NCBI GenBank assembly: GCA_015491585.1
Contig: WFVQ01000109.1
Span: forward strand, 1-10,736
DNA from: Deltaproteobacteria bacterium
Lineage (GTDB): Bacteria > Desulfobacterota > Dissulfuribacteria > Dissulfuribacterales > S140-46
Reading direction: 5' to 3'
DNA length: 10,736 nucleotides
Of the stretch, positions 6,700 through 10,736 are shown piece after piece. The notes below the pieces were generated by a model. That model was not told the DNA's origin. It saw only the letters and a program-made list of their open reading frames with translations, and ran no database searches. The translations under genes and the position numbers were made by a program. Position 1 is the first letter of the stretch, and every line of letters begins with the position of its first letter.

Positions 6700-7580
6700 G
6701 CCGCGCCTCCGGTGATCTCGGTGCCCACACCCTTGTCCGTGAACAGTTCGAGCAGGATCGCATGCTCCATCCGGCCGTCCACTATGTGTGCCTTTTTTAC
6801 GCCGCGGTCCAGGGCCTTGAGACATGCCTTGAGCTTGGGGATCATTCCACCCTTGGCCTCGCCGGCCTCTATTGCCTCCAACACCTCTTCCCTTGTGAGG
6901 GACTCCACCAGCTCTCCGTCCCTCATGAAGCCCGGAACGTCGGTGAGGAGTATGAGCTTTTCGGCGCGAAGTTCACCTGCAATGGCGCCTGCTACGAGGT
7001 CTGCATTGATATTGTACGCCTCTCCCTCGGGCCCTACGCCCACCGGGGCGATGACCGGGATGAAACCGGCGCGCTCCAGCCCTTCCAGTACCGCTGGATT
7101 GACCTTTGCCACCTTGCCCACCCTGCCGATGTCTATTATCTCTGGCGGCCTTTCATCGCCGGAGTATTTGTAGAGCTTCATGCGCTCCGCCTGGATCAGG
7201 TCGCCGTCCCGTCCTGACAGGCCCACGGCCCTGCCGCCGTGGCGGTTGATTAGGCCCACTATCTCCTTGTTCACGGTGCCCACCAAAACCATCTCCACCA
7301 CGCTCATGGTCTCGTCGTCGGTGACGCGCTGGCCCTCCACGAACGTGGGCTCTATGCCCATGCGGGCCATGATGTTGCTGATTTGGGGGCCGCCCCCGTG
7401 GATCACGATGGGGCGGATGCCCACATAACGCATCAGGATTATGTCGAGCACGAACCTCTCCTTGAGGCCTGGATCGACCATAGCGTGGCCACCGTACTTT
7501 ATAACCACCGTCTTGCCCGCGAACTCCCTGATGTAGGGGAGGGCCTCTATGAGCACCCGGGCGGTCGCCAACTCCTTCAT
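6696..7580 (-). CDS. argB: Acetylglutamate kinase, probably arginine-sensitive type
   Basis: Cytoplasmic amino-acid kinase phosphorylating N-acetylglutamate with ATP. 294 residues. IKYGG (27-31, with catalytic K28) and HGGGPQI (61-67) form the nucleotide-phosphate region, NINAD (190-194) binds acetylglutamate, and GGMIPK (244-249, K249) is the second catalytic lysine. An N-terminal helix before the first strand (ARVLIEALPYIREF, about 7-20) and the C-terminal VDGRMEHAILLELF...GVGTEI (268-289) match kinases that are hexameric and feedback-inhibited by arginine, such as those of Pseudomonas and Thermotoga. Inhibition is therefore likely but inferred. The ATG at 7580 has a GGAG site that lies against the hslU stop (10-base gap). 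Its TGA overlaps argD in an ATGA. Confidence 0.96.
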   Translation of the reverse strand: MKELATARVLIEALPYIREFAGKTVVIKYGGHAMVDPGLKERFVLDIILMRYVGIRPIVIHGGGPQISNIMARMGIEPTFVEGQRVTDDETMSVVEMVLVGTVNKEIVGLINRHGGRAVGLSGRDGDLIQAERMKLYKYSGDERPPEIIDIGRVGKVAKVNPAVLEGLERAGFIPVIAPVGVGPEGEAYNINADLVAGAIAGELRAEKLILLTDVPGFMRDGELVESLTREEVLEAIEAGEAKGGMIPKLKACLKALDRGVKKAHIVDGRMEHAILLELFTDKGVGTEITGGAA

Positions 7581-7590
7581 CTGCCGCTCC

Positions 7591-8922
7591 TTAGAGGATG
7601 AACTTGCTGAGGTCCTGGTCCTCCACTATGTCGGAGAGACGGTCCCTCACGTACTGGGCCGTGATCATTATCTTTTGGGGAGCTATGTCCGGGGCATTGT
7701 AAGAGACCTCCTCCAACAGCTTCTCCATGACCGTGTGGAGGCGCCTCGCGCCGATGTTCTCCATCTTGTCGTTGACCTCGTAGGCTATCTTGGCGATCTC
7801 CTCGATGGCCTCGTCGTCGAAGATCAGCTCGATCTCCTCTGTCTCCATCAGGGCCTTGTACTGGGTGACCAGCGCATTCTCCGGCTCCTTGAGGATGCGG
7901 GCGAAGTCCTCCTGGGTCAGGGGATCGAGCTCCACCCTTATGGGAAAGCGCCCTTGGAGCTCGGGCAGGAGATCCGAGGGCTTCGCGACGTGGAAGGCGC
8001 CGCTGGCGATGAACAGGATGTGGTCAGTGCGAACCACACCGTACTTTGTGTGGACCGACGTGCCCTCTACTATTGGAAGAAGGTCCCGCTGTACCCCTTC
8101 CCTGGAGACGTCCGGGCCGGAGCCTCCTCCCCTGGTGGCAACCTTGTCTATCTCGTCAAGGAAGATGATCCCGGTCTGCTCCACCCGGGCTATGGCCTTA
8201 TCCACGACCTTGTCCATGTCTATAAGTTTTCCAGCGGCCTCCTGTTCCAGGACCTTCCTTGCCTCTGCAACCGTGACCTTGCGCCGTTTTTTGCGGCCCT
8301 GGCCAGGAAATATGTTGGAGAGCATCTCCTGCATGTTGGACTGCAGCTCCTCCATGCCGGTCGCAGCGAATATCTCCACCATCGGTGCCGGCGGGCGGTT
8401 CTGGACCTCCAGCTCCACTATCCTGTCTTCCAGTTTCCCTTCTCTGAGCATCTGGCGGAACCTCTCCCTGGTGGTGCTGTGGGAGTCTGGATCGCCGGAG
8501 AGGCTGCCGCCTGGCAGGAGGAGGTCCAGGAGTTGCTCTTCCGCCTGCTGCCTGGCCTTCATCTCCACTTTTTCCCGCTCCTCACTCTTCACCATGTCCA
8601 CCGCTATGTGGGTGAGGTCGCGGATCATGGACTCCACGTCGCGCCCCACGTATCCCACCTCGGTGAACTTGGTCGCCTCCACCTTGAGGAACGGGGAGCG
8701 GGCGAGCCTTGCCAGCCGCCTGGCTATCTCCGTCTTGCCCACACCCGTGGGGCCGATCATGATTATGTTCTTGGGCGCTATCTCGTCCCTCAGCTCCTCG
8801 GGGAGCTGTTGCCTGCGCCAGCGGTTCCTGAGCGCTATTGCAACGGATTTCTTCGCCTGATCCTGGCCGATGATATATTTGTCGAGCTCGGCCACTATCT
8901 CCTTGGGAGTAAGGGGTCTCAT
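7591..8922 (-). CDS. hslU: HslU (ClpY), ATPase subunit of the HslUV protease
   Basis: AAA+ unfoldase that feeds proteins into the HslV peptidase ring in the cytoplasm. From the ATG at 8922 it has 443 residues, the family length. Walker A GPTGVGKT is at 57-64, the substrate-gripping pore loop GYVGRD at 90-95, an I-domain with coiled-coil-like charged stretches at about 105-230, and Walker B IIFLDEIDK at 252-260. GRFPIRVEL carries the arginine of the second ATPase region. The C-terminal LSKFIL is the tail that docks into HslV. A GTG start at 8937 would add five residues (MAGHE) and has a stronger AGGAG site. The ATG at 8922 has AGGA and gives the more typical N-terminus MRPLTPKEIV; either is possible. 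It follows hslV by 18 (or 3) bases. Confidence 0.96.
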   Translation of the reverse strand: MRPLTPKEIVAELDKYIIGQDQAKKSVAIALRNRWRRQQLPEELRDEIAPKNIIMIGPTGVGKTEIARRLARLARSPFLKVEATKFTEVGYVGRDVESMIRDLTHIAVDMVKSEEREKVEMKARQQAEEQLLDLLLPGGSLSGDPDSHSTTRERFRQMLREGKLEDRIVELEVQNRPPAPMVEIFAATGMEELQSNMQEMLSNIFPGQGRKKRRKVTVAEARKVLEQEAAGKLIDMDKVVDKAIARVEQTGIIFLDEIDKVATRGGGSGPDVSREGVQRDLLPIVEGTSVHTKYGVVRTDHILFIASGAFHVAKPSDLLPELQGRFPIRVELDPLTQEDFARILKEPENALVTQYKALMETEEIELIFDDEAIEEIAKIAYEVNDKMENIGARRLHTVMEKLLEEVSYNAPDIAPQKIMITAQYVRDRLSDIVEDQDLSKFIL

Positions 8923-8950
8923 TTCGTGTCCTGCCACGGTTCACTCCTCG
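8923..8950 (-). promoter_or_regulatory. Two competing ribosome sites for hslU
   Basis: Within the end of hslV, AGGAG lies 6 bases before a GTG at 8937. Six bases before the ATG at 8922 there is a second site, AGGA. The two in-frame starts differ by five residues. The sequence alone does not decide between them; protein length in the family favours the ATG slightly. Confidence 0.5.
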
Positions 8951-9498
8951 CAATCGAGTTTTTCGACGGTGATCTCGCTGTTCGTGAAGACGCAGATAGA
9001 GGCCGCGATCTCCAGGGCGTTTCTGGCGATCTCCTCGGTGGAGAGCCGGCTGTGGGCCAGGAGGGCCTTGGCCGCCGCCAGGGCGTAGGGACCGCCTGAG
9101 CCGATGGCCACCACTCCGTCCTCGGGCTCGATCACGTCGCCAGAACCGGAGATCAACAGGCAGTGGGTGGCGTCAGCGGCTATGAGCATGGCTTCCAGCC
9201 TCCGAAGGATCTTGTCGGTCCGCCACTCCTTGGCCAGATCTACTGCGGCCCTGGCCAGATTGCCCTTGTATTCTTCGAGTTTTCCCTCCAGCTTTTCGAA
9301 CAGCGTGAAGGCGTCTGCCGTGGCCCCGGCGAATCCGGTTATCACCTTGCCCTCGTATAGCCGCCTTATCTTTACCGCAGTATGTTTCAATATCGTGTTG
9401 CCCAGGGAGACCTGGCCGTCTCCACCGATGACCACCTCGCCGCCGCGCTTGATGGCCAATATGGTGGTGCCGTATATCCTATTCTCCATCTTTTCCAT
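8941..9498 (-). CDS. hslV: HslV (ClpQ), peptidase subunit of the HslUV protease
   Basis: Threonine peptidase forming the double-ring chamber that HslU caps. 185 residues from the ATG at 9498, which has a GGAG site 6 bases upstream. The nucleophile is T11 in YGTTILAI, so a ten-residue propeptide must be removed. Taking T11 as Thr1, D27 (GGDGQ), K43 (VKIRRL) and S134 (GSGG) fall at the family's D17, K33 and S124 positions. FAGATADAFTLFE (56-68) is the usual family signature. The frame is open upstream to 9648, but that part is the shadow of xerC. The start overlaps the xerC end by 20 bases. An alternative ATG at 9489 would shorten the propeptide by three residues but has a poorer ribosome site. 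Confidence 0.96.
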   Translation of the reverse strand: MEKMENRIYGTTILAIKRGGEVVIGGDGQVSLGNTILKHTAVKIRRLYEGKVITGFAGATADAFTLFEKLEGKLEEYKGNLARAAVDLAKEWRTDKILRRLEAMLIAADATHCLLISGSGDVIEPEDGVVAIGSGGPYALAAAKALLAHSRLSTEEIARNALEIAASICVFTNSEITVEKLDCEE

Positions 9499-10408
9499 GT
9501 TTGTCTCCGCCGTCTCTCCTTTTGCGCGCCCGCGGATGGGCCTCTCTGTACGCGAGAGCCAGGCGCGTGACGTCCAGGTGGGTGTACCGCTGTGTGGTGG
9601 CAAGGCTGGCATGGCCCAGCATCTCCTGGATGGCCCTGAGATCGGCACCGGCCTCCAGGAGATGGGTGGCCATGGAGTGACGCAGCGTGTGGGGCGTTGC
9701 GTCCTTGAAGAGGCCCGCCTTTATGCAGCGTGTGCGCACCATCCTCTCCATGCTGCGGCTGGAGAGCCTGCCGCCGTTCTTGTTCACGAAAAGGGCCCTC
9801 TCTTCTGGCTTCCCGAGCCTCTCCAGCCTGGCCTTCCTCAATGGCAGATATGCCTCCAGGGCCTCCCTCGCCTTGGTCCCGAAGGGCACGATGCGCGTCT
9901 TGTTCCCCTTTCCCCTGACCCGCACCATCTCCGGAGACATGGTCAGGTCCTCCAGGTCCAGACCCGCGGCTTCACCAACTCGGATGCCGGCTCCATAGAG
10001 AAGCTCGAGAATGGCCCTGTCCCTGGCATCGAAGAATCCTGTTCCGCGGATGGACTCCAGGAGCACCCTTGCCTCATGCTGGCTGAGATACGAGGGTAGG
10101 GGGCGGCCCGCCTTGGGCGCCCGGACCGCCTCTGCTGGATTGTGTGCCACCATGCCGGAATTCGCGAGGAATCTGAAGAAGGTGCGGGCAGAGGCCAAGC
10201 GCCTGGCCACCGAGGTTTTGGAGAGCCCCCGCTTCAGGCCGCCGGCGAGCCATGCCCGTATCTCCGTGGAGGTGGCCTCGTGGAGCCTCTCCTTGCCAAT
10301 GAAGGCCTGCATTTCCTCTATGTCCCTCAGATATGCCTTTATTGTATTGGGGGACATGTTTCTCTCGGCCTCCAGATATGCTAAAAAATCTTCCAGAATC
10401 TTTTGCAT
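9479..10408 (-). CDS. xerC: Tyrosine recombinase XerC-type
   Basis: Site-specific recombinase of the XerC/XerD family, which resolves chromosome dimers at dif. 309 residues from the ATG at 10408. The N-terminal SAM-like domain is at about 1-90 and the catalytic domain at about 105-290. Catalytic residues are R143 (GAGIRVGE), K167 (GKGNK), H240 and R243 (HTLRHSMATH), H266 (LGHASL) and Y275 (TTQRYTH). It lacks the IntI-specific insertion seen in the integrase at the other end of the window. A basic tail (about 291-309, RARKRRDGG) extends past the usual end and is encoded partly over the hslV start. A TTG at 10435 would add nine residues but has no ribosome site, whereas the ATG has AAAGGG. Next to hslVU this matches the codV-clpQ-clpY order of Bacillus. 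XerC is favoured over XerD from context. Confidence 0.9.
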   Translation of the reverse strand: MQKILEDFLAYLEAERNMSPNTIKAYLRDIEEMQAFIGKERLHEATSTEIRAWLAGGLKRGLSKTSVARRLASARTFFRFLANSGMVAHNPAEAVRAPKAGRPLPSYLSQHEARVLLESIRGTGFFDARDRAILELLYGAGIRVGEAAGLDLEDLTMSPEMVRVRGKGNKTRIVPFGTKAREALEAYLPLRKARLERLGKPEERALFVNKNGGRLSSRSMERMVRTRCIKAGLFKDATPHTLRHSMATHLLEAGADLRAIQEMLGHASLATTQRYTHLDVTRLALAYREAHPRARKRRDGGDKHGKDGE

Positions 10409-10467
10409 TTCAGCCCTTTCGCCCTCGGTGTACAAGAAGAACTATTTTATATAACACAAAAGGTGCC
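10409..10467. promoter_or_regulatory. Divergent promoter region between xerC and dprA
   Basis: A 59-base gap, AT-rich at its centre in otherwise GC-rich DNA. On the - strand, TATAAA at 10451-10446 with TTGCGC at 10475-10470 (18-base spacing) is a plausible weak sigma-70-type promoter for the ten-gene operon, with a leader of about 30 bases. On the + strand, TATATA at 10448-10453 could serve dprA with a very short leader, but no good -35 was seen. No ARG-box-like palindrome was recognised. Confidence 0.4.
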
Positions 10468-10736
10468 ATGCGCAATTGGAAATGGATGGAGAATCCGGCC
10501 TCTCTGGAGGAGCTGCGCCACGTCGTGGCCCTCAGGCTGGTGCCTGGCCTGGGTGACAAGGGGATCGTCCGCCTGTTGAGGAGGGCGGGAAGTGCGAGGT
10601 CGGTCTGGGCCTTGGAGGATCCCGGGGCCGAGGTGCCGTTCCTCAGGGCATCTGCCGTGAGCGCGCTGCGCCAGGGGCCCGACTGGAGCCGGGTGGACAG
10701 GGTTTTGGAGCGGCTGCTGGAGATGGAGGGTTGGGC
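10468..10736 (+). CDS. dprA: DprA/Smf N-terminal part, cut by the right edge
   Basis: 89 codons of an open frame running off the window. Residues about 15-90 look like the N-terminal SAM/helix-hairpin domain of DprA, the protein that protects incoming single-stranded DNA and loads RecA in transformation. The segment VALRLVPGLGDKGIVRLLRRAG (about 20-41) matches the family's ALxxxPGLGxxxxxxLLxxFG pattern. It is followed by the weakly conserved helices with DWSRVDRVLERLLEMEGW before the expected GDPxYP and Rossmann fold, which lie outside the window. The ATG at 10468 has AAAGG four bases upstream; a second ATG at 10486 is possible. It is divergent from xerC, whereas in Bacillus smf and codV are codirectional. 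The call rests only on the N-terminal domain, so it is less certain than the others. Confidence 0.75.
   Translation, partial: MRNWKWMENPASLEELRHVVALRLVPGLGDKGIVRLLRRAGSARSVWALEDPGAEVPFLRASAVSALRQGPDWSRVDRVLERLLEMEGW

Noticed and set aside
6229..7173. Long + strand open frame opposite argB and argD
   Set aside because: Antisense shadow of two well-conserved enzymes; low-complexity Ser/Pro/Arg-rich product with no motif.
8791..8808. 7-bp hairpin CAGCTCC...GGAGCTG inside hslU
   Set aside because: Explained by codons for a conserved QLPEEL-like stretch, with no T-run or nearby start.
7549..9099. A 516-codon open frame on the + strand opposite hslU and the end of hslV
   Set aside because: It lies antisense to clearly conserved hslU, is rich in Leu/His/Gly/Arg as expected from the reverse complement of GC-rich codons, and shows no recognisable domain.

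Overview
The window looks like chromosomal DNA of a Gram-negative, GC-rich, probably anaerobic bacterium. The best guess is the former Deltaproteobacteria (Desulfobacterota and relatives). That guess rests on the linked hslVU and arg genes, the corrinoid-activation-type ASKHA protein, the PilZ protein and an integron integrase. It is an inference from gene content, not a sequence match.

Layout. (1) Positions 1-936, + strand: the 3' ~93% of an integron integrase gene (intI) with all catalytic residues intact. Its start and any attI site or cassettes would lie beyond the left edge. (2) 937-1123: a short convergent spacer with small inverted repeats and no recognisable attC or gene. (3) 1124-10408, - strand: ten tightly packed genes that read as one transcription unit, in the order xerC, hslV, hslU, argB, argD, argF, argG, a PilZ gene, a 93-residue two-helix membrane protein, and a RACo-like (DUF4445) ATPase lacking the family's N-terminal ferredoxin domain. 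Every junction is an overlap or a gap of at most 28 bases. (4) 10409-10467: a short AT-rich divergent promoter region. (5) 10468 to the right edge, + strand: the N-terminal part of dprA.

How the genes fit together. XerC is the chromosome-dimer-resolution type of recombinase. HslV and HslU form the two-part ATP-dependent protease. ArgB, ArgD, ArgF and ArgG are four of the late enzymes of arginine biosynthesis (acetylglutamate phosphorylation, acetylornithine transamination, citrulline formation and argininosuccinate formation). argC, argJ/argA and argH are not in the window. The dprA/xerC/hslV/hslU neighbourhood recalls the smf-topA-trmFO-codV-clpQ-clpY-codY region of Bacillus, but here dprA is divergent and arg genes sit where codY would be. 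The distal three genes (PilZ, membrane protein, RACo-like) have no obvious arginine role.

Most of the window is well-understood housekeeping. The points that deserve a second look are the ferredoxin-less RACo-like protein, a perfect 12-bp inverted repeat just inside its start, the small Cys/His membrane protein coupled to it, and the chromosomal-type integron integrase. No tRNA, rRNA, CRISPR array or insertion sequence was seen.
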